This document shows, in pieces, positions 29,101 through 36,965 of a stretch of DNA of 64,000 nt. The translations under genes and the position numbers were made by a program. Source of the DNA: an uncultured Chitinophaga sp. (lineage in GTDB: Bacteria > Bacteroidota > Bacteroidia > Chitinophagales > Chitinophagaceae); NCBI RefSeq assembly GCF_946479755.1, contig NZ_CAMLHC010000024.1, positions 1-64,000 on the forward strand, written 5' to 3'. Position 1 is the first letter of the stretch. Every line of letters begins with the position of its first letter. Under the pieces are notes generated by a model. The model had not been told where the DNA came from. It made no database searches and saw only the letters and a list, made by a program, of their open reading frames with translations.

Positions 29101-29538
29101 GTTGAACAGTGGTTTACCATCGGCGCCGGTCACGGTGCCTTTGATGGGCGCCGCCTGGAGTACGCTTTCAGGCACCGGTTTGGGGCTGATCACGATGATC
29201 TTGTTGACGATCGAGTATTCCAGGGGTTTGCCTTTCAGGCATTTGTCCAGCACGTCCGTCAGCGGGGCGTTGTTGACATTCATATTGACAGGGCCGGAGC
29301 CTTGCAATAACTTTTCATCATACACAAACTCATAACCGGTTTGTTTACTGATGTTATTGAACACGTCGTACAGGGCTAGCCGTTTACCTTTAAGGGTAAC
29401 CGTTTGGGAAAACGATTTAGCACTCAGGTGCAGGGTGACAGCCAATAGCAGGGTGGCAGTTAATTTCATAACCAACAGAAATTTTCGGAGCAAAGGCCGT
29501 TCTGGCCGGCAGGCTTTGCCAGTAGTAAGTTGTTGCAT
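26191..29538 (-). CDS. SusC/RagA TonB-dependent transporter with STN signalling domain
   Basis: 1,115 aa. A 23-residue basic leader precedes the signal peptide (MKLTATLLLAVTLHLSAKSF); the STN domain covers about 65-122 (starting LALYDVFNNISKQTGY), a carboxypeptidase-like beta-sandwich about 130-205, the plug about 215-345 (with ALYVIDGVPMNN and SISVLKGASAAALYGSQGA), then the 22-strand barrel ending in a terminal phenylalanine. The STN domain marks it as a signalling transducer acting on the adjacent FecR. The first ATG is supported by its match to the MQ starts and leader structure of the two other sigma-linked SusC genes here. Confidence 0.93.
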   Translation of the reverse strand: MQQLTTGKACRPERPLLRKFLLVMKLTATLLLAVTLHLSAKSFSQTVTLKGKRLALYDVFNNISKQTGYEFVYDEKLLQGSGPVNMNVNNAPLTDVLDKCLKGKPLEYSIVNKIIVISPKPVPESVLQAAPIKGTVTGADGKPLFNVSVQVKGTTRGAITNEQGGFSIQAGAKEILVFSSIGYETKEITVGSNTTLAVVLNTANTQLTGVMVTALGIKRSDKAITYAMQQVSGGELTKAKDPNLINTLNGKVAGLSISPSASGVGGSAKVVLRGNKSGIGNNQALYVIDGVPMNNNLTNQPTSAYGGSNAYDGGDPISNMNPEDIESISVLKGASAAALYGSQGANGVILVTTKSGKTGKAQINFSSGVNLSQAAYKPELQDNYGRTNATSPQSWGSKLSSPAVNNMSSFFQTGQTYTNAISLSAGTEQLQTYFSYANTAATGIEPGNKLGRHNINFKETGHFLNNKLTAEADVNYMTQKIDNTPLSGLYLNPLTGLYLFPRGQDIRPFKNQFEIPDPSRNFLPVQNWTNLEDIQQNPWWITKRNPNTLNRNRLLLNASVKYEINSWLNVQARGSIDRINDVYEQKMYAGTYKVLAPANGVYNYNNATTTQQYGDLLLNYNIPVGKDFRLTGVVGGSLRDVKTTGVKFNSGQDGLKIANIFVIQNFNTLNALNSGTLPENHGQFQSAFGSASLSFKEMAYLDVTARNDWSSNLAYTPNGSYFYPSVGLNLILSQMMQLPQAISFLKVRGSYAEVGNSPDPYKSHVADNTFGVGSAISNVQAPFTDLKPEKTKSMEFGMEWRFFDNRLTADVTYYKTNTHNQTLSIQSPQASFYDLFYFNAGNIQNKGIEAVFRYDVFRGGKFQWNTGINYSVNDNRIVELAETNPEFVLSGASGANFVSKFKVGGSFGDIYGTVLQRDEQGRIKIDDKGSPIKQGGDVVYLGNANPKWQLGWNNNLSYGDFTLSFLIDGKFGGQVMSVTQSVLDQYGVSKATGDARDAGGVAINGVGPDQKAVTSVDPQKWYSTIGGREAVSGEYMYSATVVRLRELSLGYTVPVKNSWMKALRFSLTGRNLIYFHKKAPYDPEMTMSTANGLSGVDIFMPPATRNYGLTLNATF

Positions 29539-29550
29539 ACTTTTGTGTTC

Positions 29551-29641
29551 GTGGCTTTTAAAAATTCAGTTTCTAATCCTCAGGTGAAATTGGGTAGCCA
29601 TTTTTTGCCGGGCCCTGACTGCAATCGGGGTCCGGTTTTTT
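29551..29641 (+). ncRNA. Predicted cis-antisense RNA over the PUL 1 SusC leader
   Basis: Antisense to the SusC leader. A promoter candidate reads TTTG (29515-29518), 19 nt, TACTTTTG (29538-29545), a full match to the Bacteroidota housekeeping consensus TTTG-N19-TAnnTTTG; the box starts on the SusC start codon. About 55 nt further the stem ccgggccc/gggtccgg (29608-29615, 29628-29635) is followed by six T, a good intrinsic terminator. The predicted RNA is about 90 nt. A second, outer stem pairs gggtag (29592-29597) with ctaccc (29642-29647). Cis-antisense sRNAs of this layout are known for Bacteroides PULs (DonS type); transcription here is inferred. Confidence 0.55.
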
Positions 29642-29731
29642 CTACCCCTAATGGTGGTTGATGTTGTTCATTACGTGTTCATACCATGAAATCTTTTAAA
29701 CGTTACATAATTTTTACTACAGGTATAAGTG

Positions 29732-30925
29732 TCAGTGGGGCGTCACCGGTCTTGCGGTGATGGTATGCCCTTCCACTGTGAATTTGACGCGTTGGGTAGT
29801 TTCCAGGGCTTTGAGCAGGGCGCCTGCATCTTCCCGGCGGGAGATCACCCCCGTAAGGTCGATGTCGGACACGTTACCGTCATAAGCCACTTCTATATCG
29901 TACCAGCGGGCCAGTTGCCGCATGATGGTGCGGATATTGGTGTTGCGGAAGCGGAACTTGCCTTCTTTCCAGGCAAGGGCTTGTTCCACATCGGCCACGC
30001 TGGTCTCAAAGGCGCCGCCGTTAGGGGATATGGCTGCCTGGTAGCCGGGTTGGAGCAGGCTTTGCTGGTTGCCGCGGGCCACCTGTACGGCGCCGTCTAC
30101 CAGGGTGGTACGGATGGCCTGTTCATCGGCATAAGCCATCACGTTGAAGCTGGTGCCCAGCACGGTGACGGTCATCTCTTCCATGCCCGGGGTATTGACT
30201 TTCACCCGGAAAGGCATCCGGGCGTTCTGGCTTACCTCAAAATAGACTTCCCCCGTTACCTCCACCAGCCGCTCTTTGCCGGTGAAAGCCGCCGGGAAAC
30301 GGATACTGCTGGCTGCATTCAGCCAAATCTTACTGCCATCGGCCAGGGTAAGCTGGTACTGACCACCTCTGGGGGTGGCTACGGTATTATAAAGTGGTTG
30401 TTTGTTGTGACCATTGCCTTTGTAGGTCAGCGCCCCGTTGGTGTTGCTGATCTGCGTATTGCCCTGTACGGCCAGGGCGCCGTTGCTGCTGCTGTCCAGC
30501 GTAATGGTGCTGTTATCCGCCAGTATGAGCATGGCCTTGTTGCTGCCGGGCGCCAGCGGGTTGGATTTGACCGCGGCAGCTACCGGTGCCGGGACTGCCG
30601 GCCGGCGCATCAGCACTACACTACCGGTAATGATACCCGCCGCCAGTACCGCCGCTGCCGCATACATCCAGCGCTTCCGGGTGGAGCTGCGTACCGGCCG
30701 TAGCGGCGCCGCCTGCAATACCTGCTGCAACACCGCGTCTTTCTCCGCCGCTGCCCATTCGGCTTCGGGGGCCGACCGGGTATACAACGTATGCAGGATA
30801 TCTGCCTTGATCTCCTCTTCAAATGCTCCGCTGGCAACGGCTTCCTGCAGTTGCGCCAGCTCATCCGGACTCAGCGGCTGATGCTTATATTTATCCAGTA
30901 GTTGCCTGATTTCAGCGACGGTCAT
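29732..30925 (-). CDS. FecR-family anti-sigma factor
   Basis: 397 aa. A cytosolic anti-sigma segment (about 1-80), one transmembrane helix (core MYAAAAVLAAGIITGSVVLM, about 86-105), the periplasmic FecR domain (starting near VATPRGGQYQLTLADGSKIW, about 185-280) and a C-terminal DUF4974/STN-like domain (FRNTNIRTIMRQLARWYDIEV, about 320-395). It holds the sigma factor at the membrane until the SusC STN domain signals ligand uptake. It is 138 bp after the sigma gene; this gap contains an A/T-tract element (30991-31013). Confidence 0.92.
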   Translation of the reverse strand: MTVAEIRQLLDKYKHQPLSPDELAQLQEAVASGAFEEEIKADILHTLYTRSAPEAEWAAAEKDAVLQQVLQAAPLRPVRSSTRKRWMYAAAAVLAAGIITGSVVLMRRPAVPAPVAAAVKSNPLAPGSNKAMLILADNSTITLDSSSNGALAVQGNTQISNTNGALTYKGNGHNKQPLYNTVATPRGGQYQLTLADGSKIWLNAASSIRFPAAFTGKERLVEVTGEVYFEVSQNARMPFRVKVNTPGMEEMTVTVLGTSFNVMAYADEQAIRTTLVDGAVQVARGNQQSLLQPGYQAAISPNGGAFETSVADVEQALAWKEGKFRFRNTNIRTIMRQLARWYDIEVAYDGNVSDIDLTGVISRREDAGALLKALETTQRVKFTVEGHTITARPVTPH

Positions 30926-31063
30926 TATAGCGACTTTAGAATGTTGACAGCTATAAAGACGAACGATGGAAACAAAAGGAGTATCCGCTGTTAAAAAATT
31001 TTTAAATTTTTTTGGTCGGGAGAAGGAATCGGGGCAACTCGTTAAAAATCAATCTGTTTTAAT

Positions 31064-31672
31064 TTAAAAGAACCAGAAATTGTGCAACTGTTGTTTGATG
31101 ATGGACCGTAAAGCGCGGAGGGCCAGCTGTAATTGTTTTTTAACGGTGTGTACGGAGATATTCAGTTGATGGGAGATTTCTTCATTGCTCAGCCCCTGCT
31201 TACGGGCGAGGTAGATTTTTTTGCGCGCAGGTGGCAACGAGTCGATGGCGTCGTGTAATATCTGCTGGTATTGATGGTCCTGCACCACATGGTCTGTATC
31301 GTTGGCATAACCCGGTTCCTGCATGCCGAGGTAGGCCATGGCCTTCTGTTTTACCTGCTGTTTGCGGAAACTGTCATAGATATGGTTGCGGGTCAATATA
31401 AAAAGGTAATCGGAGAAGTCATCGATAGCGTCCAGGGCTTCGCGCTTTAGCCATACCCGCATGAAAATTTCCTGTACCACCTCCCTGGCCGCTGCAGGAT
31501 CTTTCAGATACAGCATAGCGGCATTGAACACCTGTTGGCTGTAGGTGTTAAACATGCGCGTGTAGGCGGCCTCGTTACCTGCTGCTATCGCTAGTAGTTG
31601 CTCTCTTTCATCCGGGATAGATGACCTTGACAATATGTACCTGATTTTCTTCCGCCTAAATATAGGAAACAA
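31064..31672 (-). CDS. ECF RNA polymerase sigma factor (FecI-like)
   Basis: Up to 202 aa. Region 2 spans LLAIAAGNEAAYTRMFNTYS to VVQEIFMRVWLKR (about 26-85), and region 4 with its helix-turn-helix covers LPPARKKIYLARKQGLSNEEISHQLNIS onward (about 140-190). The start is unusual: no in-frame ATG exists upstream of region 2, only TTG at 31672 and TTG at 31633; 31633 gives a family-like N-terminus (SRSSIPDEREQL). It controls PUL 1 with the FecR gene next to it. It is divergent from the HipA-like kinase. Confidence 0.9.
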   Translation of the reverse strand: MFPIFRRKKIRYILSRSSIPDEREQLLAIAAGNEAAYTRMFNTYSQQVFNAAMLYLKDPAAAREVVQEIFMRVWLKREALDAIDDFSDYLFILTRNHIYDSFRKQQVKQKAMAYLGMQEPGYANDTDHVVQDHQYQQILHDAIDSLPPARKKIYLARKQGLSNEEISHQLNISVHTVKKQLQLALRALRSIIKQQLHNFWFF

Positions 31673-31831
31673 TTCGGAATCGGCGCTTCGGGAGCCGTTG
31701 CAGACTAAGGGTGGCCAGTACCTGTTTTTAGCATGACCTGACCGTCATGATACCCTGAAAAGCCGCGCTGAACCTGATTCTGAAAAAAATATCCTAATTT
31801 GGGCCGTCCTTACAGCAGGACAGCAACAATT

Positions 31832-32635
31832 ATGTCAGGTATCAACAACCATCAATATCCACTCAGGACCGTGCAGGTGACCCGCTACGTGACCCCATTG
31901 CGGGAAGGCGGTTCGCTGCCTGCGCTGACAGAAGCCGACGACGGTTTCCTGTATGTGCTGAAGTTCAGAGGCGCCGGCCAGGGCGTGAAAGCCCTGATCG
32001 CTGAACTGATCGGCGGAGAGACAGCAAGGGCGCTGGGACTTAAAGTGCCCGAAATCGTATTCGCCACACTGGACCAGGACTATGGCCGCAATGAAGGCGA
32101 TGAAGAAATACAGGACCTGCTCAAATCCAGCGTAGGACTTAACCTGGCGTTGCATTACCTCTCCGGTTCCATTACCTATGATCCGGTGGTGACCACCATC
32201 GATGAAAACCTGGCCTCGAAGATCGTATGGCTCGACTGCCTGCTCACCAACGTAGACCGCACCGTACGGAATACAAATATGCTGATGTGGCACCAGGAGC
32301 TGTGGCTGATAGACCACGGCGCATCGCTGTACTTCCATCATTCGTGGGACAACTGGGAGGAACAGGCCACAAGGCCTTTCGCCAAAATAAAAGACCATGT
32401 ATTGCTGCCGCAGGCTACGCAGATAGCGGAGGTGGACAGCGCTTTCCGCGCCATCCTGACACCGGAACGTATCCGCGCCATCGTGGACCTGGTGCCGGAA
32501 GAATGGCTGACCGGCCACGAGGACATTTCCCCAGCGGAAAGACGCGAAGTATATGCACAGTTTTTAATCAGGCGGGTAGCCTCCTCAGAAATTTTTGTAA
32601 AAGAAGCAGTATATGCAAGATCAACACTTATATGA
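31832..32635 (+). CDS. HipA-like kinase (HipA_2 type)
   Basis: 267 aa from ATG 31832 (the frame opens at 31799 but the earlier start is GTG/TTG-type and adds no family sequence). Kinase features are the ATP-binding lysine in FLYVLKFRG, the catalytic aspartate in LTNVDRTVRNTNML (NxDxxxxN loop) and the metal-binding aspartate in LWLIDHGASLYF. It is shorter than the HipA toxin and lacks the N-terminal HipA subdomain and a HipB partner. The family is widespread and its substrate is not established. It overlaps the DUF3037 gene by 23 bp, so the two are translated together. Confidence 0.78.
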   Translation: MSGINNHQYPLRTVQVTRYVTPLREGGSLPALTEADDGFLYVLKFRGAGQGVKALIAELIGGETARALGLKVPEIVFATLDQDYGRNEGDEEIQDLLKSSVGLNLALHYLSGSITYDPVVTTIDENLASKIVWLDCLLTNVDRTVRNTNMLMWHQELWLIDHGASLYFHHSWDNWEEQATRPFAKIKDHVLLPQATQIAEVDSAFRAILTPERIRAIVDLVPEEWLTGHEDISPAERREVYAQFLIRRVASSEIFVKEAVYARSTLI

Positions 32636-32999
32636 GTACGCCGTTATACGCGTAGTGCCACGGGTAGAGCGGGAAGAGTTTCTCAATGCAGGTGTTATGC
32701 TCTACTGTAAAAAAAAGAAATTCCTCCAGATGCGCTATACGCTGGATGAAGCGCGGCTGCGCGCGCTGTGTCCTGCTATCGATATTTCAGAGTTGGCCGC
32801 GTACCTCTGCGCCATAGAAAAAATCTGTAACGGCGGCCGCCAGGGCGGACCTATCGGCATGCTGGACCTCGCCTCCCGTTTCCGCTGGCTTACCGCCACA
32901 CGGAGTACGATCGTACAAACATCCAGGACGCACGGCGGACTATGTACAGATGCGGCCGTTACGCTGCAACGCCTGTACGAACAACTGGTATTGCTGTAG
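32613..32999 (+). CDS. DUF3037 protein
   Basis: 128 aa. The N-terminus YEYAVIRVVPRVEREEFLNAGVML (family hallmark up to the NAGV turn) identifies DUF3037, a small protein of unknown function. It starts inside the HipA-like kinase gene (23-bp overlap), a pairing that recurs with this kinase type in other bacteria as far as I know. The basic run CKKKKFLQMRY near residue 32 and the SRFRWLTATRSTIVQT segment suggest a compact alpha/beta domain. It may be the partner or substrate of the kinase. Confidence 0.8.
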   Translation: MQDQHLYEYAVIRVVPRVEREEFLNAGVMLYCKKKKFLQMRYTLDEARLRALCPAIDISELAAYLCAIEKICNGGRQGGPIGMLDLASRFRWLTATRSTIVQTSRTHGGLCTDAAVTLQRLYEQLVLL

Positions 33000-33041
33000 T
33001 CAGGTCTGATTATTGATGCCCTCTTGCTAAACTCCAGTACG

Positions 33042-33764
33042 ATGGCAGCAACCAGAGCGGTTACCGCGCCTTCCCGTAAAAAGGCCGTCAAACCTGCGGC
33101 GCCAAAGAAAAAGGCGGCGGCAAAGAAGAAAGTGCCTGTTGCCGGCAGCTACAACGCATGGAAACAGTTTGAAGGAAAACAATATACCGGCATGAAAATC
33201 GGCCGGAGCCATAAATGGAACTACGATGCCGGCGTGTGGCGCGAAACCAAGATAACACCCGACCTGTGGGAAATCTCCTATGAGGTAGTTAAACGCCGCG
33301 CCGGCCACGCCCCGGAAGGCTCCGGCGTACCGGTAGGTACCGGCTATCACTGGTACATCCTCGCCAACCAGCAGGTGGATAAAATCAACGCCGACGACTA
33401 CACGACAAAAATGTCCGGCTTTAAATTCAAGCTCGCGCACAAACGCGCCTCCAAAAAAACATGGAGCGCCTCCTTCAACAATCAGCGGAAACGCATGATC
33501 AGTTTCCTGCAGGATATGATCACCCAGCTGAAAAGCGCATCCGTGCCACTGGCGTTTTCTTACAAGGATACCGTCTATGAGGGAGAAGCCATTCCTGTGA
33601 TGGAGACTTGCGAGGAAGGGGATTGTGTGGAGTGGGACATCTACCTGAATGATGAAAGCAAAGGCATCATCCGGAAAATGAAGAGCGGCTGGAAAATGAA
33701 TGGGGTAACAGACAAAGGACTGATCAAAGCGATCGCCGGTATACTGGCATCAGAAGGAAGCTGA
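33042..33764 (+). CDS. Unknown protein with a lysine/alanine-rich histone-like tail
   Basis: 240 aa from ATG 33042. I do not recognise the family. The first 35 residues are basic and low in complexity (SRKKAVKPAAPKKKAAAKKK within it), like a histone H1 or DNA-binding tail. The rest looks like a globular domain rich in aromatic residues (SYNAWKQFEGKQYTGMKIG, GVWRETKITPDLWEISYEVV, GTGYHWYILANQQVDKI) with a helix RKRMISFLQDMITQLKS and an acidic strand ETCEEGDCVEWDIY. It follows the DUF3037 gene by 42 bp on the same strand, so it may be the third member of that operon. Its 3' end overlaps the convergent TlpA-like gene by 15 bp. Confidence 0.65.
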   Translation: MAATRAVTAPSRKKAVKPAAPKKKAAAKKKVPVAGSYNAWKQFEGKQYTGMKIGRSHKWNYDAGVWRETKITPDLWEISYEVVKRRAGHAPEGSGVPVGTGYHWYILANQQVDKINADDYTTKMSGFKFKLAHKRASKKTWSASFNNQRKRMISFLQDMITQLKSASVPLAFSYKDTVYEGEAIPVMETCEEGDCVEWDIYLNDESKGIIRKMKSGWKMNGVTDKGLIKAIAGILASEGS

Positions 33765-35564
33765 TTCCACCAGCTGTAGCTGCAGCTTCAGTTTGGCAGC
33801 AACCTCGGCACCCTCGAACCCAATGTTGGCAAAACGGATATTGCCCTGGGGATCGATGATGTAAGTAGCCGGGATAATATTAAAACGGAATTTCTCTCCC
33901 ACATCAGGATCGGTGTTGTAATACACCGGGAAGGTGTACTTCTTATGGCCGAACCATCCCTGCGCATCGGCGAGCGTGTTGCGGGCGCCGCTGTTGACCA
34001 CCATGAACACTACTTTGGGATTGTCTTTATAACTCTCGTACAACTGCTGCAGGTAAGGCATTTCCTGCATGCAGGGAACACACCAGGTGGCCCAGAAATC
34101 AATCAGTATAATTTTACCTTTCAGCGCGTCGGGTGATACCGGTTGACCTTTCATGTCAACAAAAGACTGCAGCGAAGGGGCCGGCCGGCTGATGAGCTGA
34201 CGGCGTACTTTGTCCAGCAGTATTTTCTCCCGCAGCTGTTGCACGTTTTTTAGTTTTTCGGTGTTGTGGGTGCGGGTATAAAAGGTGGTGGCGTTGTTGA
34301 GTGTTTCGTGGTCCTGCGAGATAGCAAGAGCGCTGTCCATTTGTAGCCCGCCTTCGTGCAGGCGTTCCTGTTGGAGGTCTATTAACGCCAGCAGTGAATG
34401 CAGGTTTGCCTGTGCTTTGCGGGTGACGGCCTTGCGGGTGCTATCGTCTACAAACGGGTAGATGTAGCCTGTTTCCGGGAAGTGCCGGATAACGCCGGCA
34501 GGAAAGCTGTCGGCCTGTGCCAGCGCCAGTTGTGCATAGTAGCGGGCGGTGTCCGGCGCCAGCTGGTTGGCCTGCAGGGTAGCGGCCAGGTCTTTTAAGG
34601 TCTCTGCCGTCCACGGGTTGCGACGTTGGTGGGCTACTTTACGGGCATGATACAACGTTTTTTCGGTGTTACGTTGTGCGGCATACAAAGCAAACAGCTG
34701 GTCATGCATGCCCGTATAGTCGTCCGCGTTTTTAGCGGTCTCCTTTTTCAGGGCCTGTTCCAGTAGCCGGATACGGGTGGTGGTATCTTTTTCCTTACGG
34801 ATGTTGGATGACAGTTGTTCAATGGCCGGACCGCTGCCAGGGAAACGTTGCAGCACCACCTGGCGGATAGAGTCTACCCGGCTCTTTTCACCGATGATCA
34901 GGTAGCCCATGGTGACCTTATTAAGGTTGCCGGCAACGGCAGGGGCGCTGTTGAATTTCTGCGCGATCACCTGCAATGCCTGCTGGCGGGCGGCTTCCCG
35001 GGCTTTGGCGTCGGAAGCGTGTTGCATGTTGTATTGCAGCAGCCGTACTTTGGCTTCGTAATTACCAGGGTAGTTGTTCAGCTCCTGTTGGTACAGGGCG
35101 GCCTGTTCCGCGGCGAGCCCGGGTGACTTGCCTCTTTGGGCAGACAGACTGTAAGCCTTGTACAACAGGCCGTTTTCCACCGGCTGTCGGCCGGTGTATA
35201 CGGGGACTGCGTAATGGCTGTCTGCTGCGGGCTTGTCGATGAGCTCACCGCTTTCCAGGTAAAAGGTAGCATAGGTGGCAAAACCTGCCAGGCGGAAGGA
35301 GGTCGTCCACTTTGTTCCCTGCCGGTGCAATGGCATTCTGGTCGCTACGTCGTAAAAATTAGAGTAGGAGAACACCAGTGTGATACCGGATACGCTGTCA
35401 GGGATTACAGCTGCCGGTGCCTGTGGATCATAGGTCACCGTCACGAGATCACCACGCTGCGGATATTGCGGCGTGATGGTTACCCGTTGCTGTGACCGGG
35501 CGTTGATAGCAACGCCGGTCAGCAACAACAGTAACAATATGGCAAATGAAAAACGGTACGTCAT
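33750..35564 (-). CDS. TlpA-like thiol-disulfide oxidoreductase with N-terminal TPR-like region
   Basis: 604 aa. Signal peptide (FAILLLLLLTGVAINARSQ, ends near residue 25), an immunoglobulin-like N-terminal part (about 28-135), a long helical TPR-like stretch (about 150-440) and a C-terminal thioredoxin domain with the WCVPC redox motif (IDFWATWCVPCMQEMPYL, near residue 495). It probably reduces or exchanges disulfides in the periplasm. The ATG overlaps the SusD stop in TAATG, so translation is coupled and it is part of PUL 2. Thioredoxin-like proteins in such loci often go with peptide or protein substrates rather than glycans. Confidence 0.87.
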   Translation of the reverse strand: MTYRFSFAILLLLLLTGVAINARSQQRVTITPQYPQRGDLVTVTYDPQAPAAVIPDSVSGITLVFSYSNFYDVATRMPLHRQGTKWTTSFRLAGFATYATFYLESGELIDKPAADSHYAVPVYTGRQPVENGLLYKAYSLSAQRGKSPGLAAEQAALYQQELNNYPGNYEAKVRLLQYNMQHASDAKAREAARQQALQVIAQKFNSAPAVAGNLNKVTMGYLIIGEKSRVDSIRQVVLQRFPGSGPAIEQLSSNIRKEKDTTTRIRLLEQALKKETAKNADDYTGMHDQLFALYAAQRNTEKTLYHARKVAHQRRNPWTAETLKDLAATLQANQLAPDTARYYAQLALAQADSFPAGVIRHFPETGYIYPFVDDSTRKAVTRKAQANLHSLLALIDLQQERLHEGGLQMDSALAISQDHETLNNATTFYTRTHNTEKLKNVQQLREKILLDKVRRQLISRPAPSLQSFVDMKGQPVSPDALKGKIILIDFWATWCVPCMQEMPYLQQLYESYKDNPKVVFMVVNSGARNTLADAQGWFGHKKYTFPVYYNTDPDVGEKFRFNIIPATYIIDPQGNIRFANIGFEGAEVAAKLKLQLQLVESASF

Positions 35565-36952
35565 TAGTATCCCGGGTTTTGGGTGAGGTTGGGATTGGTG
35601 CTGGTGGCGTCTACCGGGATGGGGTACAGGGTGTCTGTATCCTGCCAGGTGGCGCCTTTGATGGGTTTCAGTACGATGGTGGACTGTTTTGTCCGTTTCA
35701 GGTCAAACCAGCGGTGTCCCCATTCGGTGAACAGCTCCAGGTGTCTTTCTTTGGCCACGGCTTTCAGCAGGTCGTCTTTGCTGAGGGACGCGGACAATTT
35801 GGGAAGGCCTGCACGAACGCGGATGGCGTCGATGTCGGCGCGGCCGTCGTCGAGTTTACCTTGTTGCAGGCGGGCTTCGGCGCGGATAAGGTATTGTTCT
35901 GCGAGGCGGAGCACCATAGAGTATTCGTTCACTACGCCGAGGGTACCTAACCTGATTTTGTATTTATACGGGAAATAATAAGTTGCGCCCGCGGTAGTTT
36001 TGCGGAAGCCGGTCCAGTTGGCCAGCCGCAGGTCATTGGCTTCAAAGCGCGAGATAAAATGCAGCGTGTCCAGCCGGAACACCGCGGTGGCAGTAGCGGT
36101 AGCGGGAGTGGCGGTAAAGCCTTCCCAGGTATTGCGGCCACTGGCCACGTTCACGGGCTGCAGCTGGAAGATAGCTTCTCCGCTATTGGCCAGGAATACT
36201 TTGTTCAGGTCTTGCAGGAGGGCGTATTTGCTGTCAGCGATCACCTTGCCGGCAGTGGCTTCTGCCAGCGCCCATTGTTGATTGTAGAGGTAAACCCTGG
36301 CCAGCAGGGCGTTGGCGGCTGCCCGGTTAGGGCGTACACGCGTACCTGTAGGATAGTCGTCATTCATCAGCGATACGGCTTCGTTCAGGTCTTTGATGAT
36401 CGTGTCATATACGACAGATCTCGCTGCACGCGGTTTGAGGCCATTCTCTTCATAGTTGGTAGAAGTGATCAGCGGCACATCACCATACATATTCACCAGG
36501 TAGAAATTGAAGAAGGAACGCATGAAATATGATTCGCCCAGCAGTTGTTTTTTAACGTTGGGAGAAAGGCCCGTGGTTTTCTTCAGTCCTTCCAGGCAGG
36601 CGTTGGTATGATAGATAAAGGCATACTGGTCAGCAAACATGCTTGTTACATACTGGCTGCTGGGTACGAGCCTGTTTTGCCGGAACACGTCGTAGTTCTC
36701 AAACGGGGAGAAATAGTACATTTCATCTGCCTGCATGGAAGACAGGAAGCTGGCCAGCACGTTGGCAAACTGGTAGTTATAGGCGTTCATGCTGGTGTAC
36801 AGGCCCGTCACCGCAGCGGTGGCGGTTTTATCATCTGTGAACACCAGCTCGGACACCAGCTCGTTTTTAGGAAGCGGTGTGTCTACATATTTGTTACAAG
36901 CCACCGTAGCGGAAACAGCCAGTAAAGTGAAGTATATATAAATGCGTTTCAT
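35564..36952 (-). CDS. RagB/SusD-family outer-membrane lipoprotein
   Basis: 462 aa from ATG 36952 (ATG 36958 adds two residues). Lipoprotein signal with LLAVSATVAC (cysteine near residue 19). Family features are the N-terminal DKTATAAVTGLYTSMNAY helix, the LLGESYFMRSFFNFYLVNMYGDVPL segment around residues 130-155, and the C-terminal ERHLELFTEWGHRWFDLKRT region (about 400-420). Partner of the SusC just upstream. It ends NPGY with its stop overlapping the TlpA-like start. Confidence 0.93.
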   Translation of the reverse strand: MKRIYIYFTLLAVSATVACNKYVDTPLPKNELVSELVFTDDKTATAAVTGLYTSMNAYNYQFANVLASFLSSMQADEMYYFSPFENYDVFRQNRLVPSSQYVTSMFADQYAFIYHTNACLEGLKKTTGLSPNVKKQLLGESYFMRSFFNFYLVNMYGDVPLITSTNYEENGLKPRAARSVVYDTIIKDLNEAVSLMNDDYPTGTRVRPNRAAANALLARVYLYNQQWALAEATAGKVIADSKYALLQDLNKVFLANSGEAIFQLQPVNVASGRNTWEGFTATPATATATAVFRLDTLHFISRFEANDLRLANWTGFRKTTAGATYYFPYKYKIRLGTLGVVNEYSMVLRLAEQYLIRAEARLQQGKLDDGRADIDAIRVRAGLPKLSASLSKDDLLKAVAKERHLELFTEWGHRWFDLKRTKQSTIVLKPIKGATWQDTDTLYPIPVDATSTNPNLTQNPGY

Positions 36953-36965
36953 GTCCATGTTTTTA

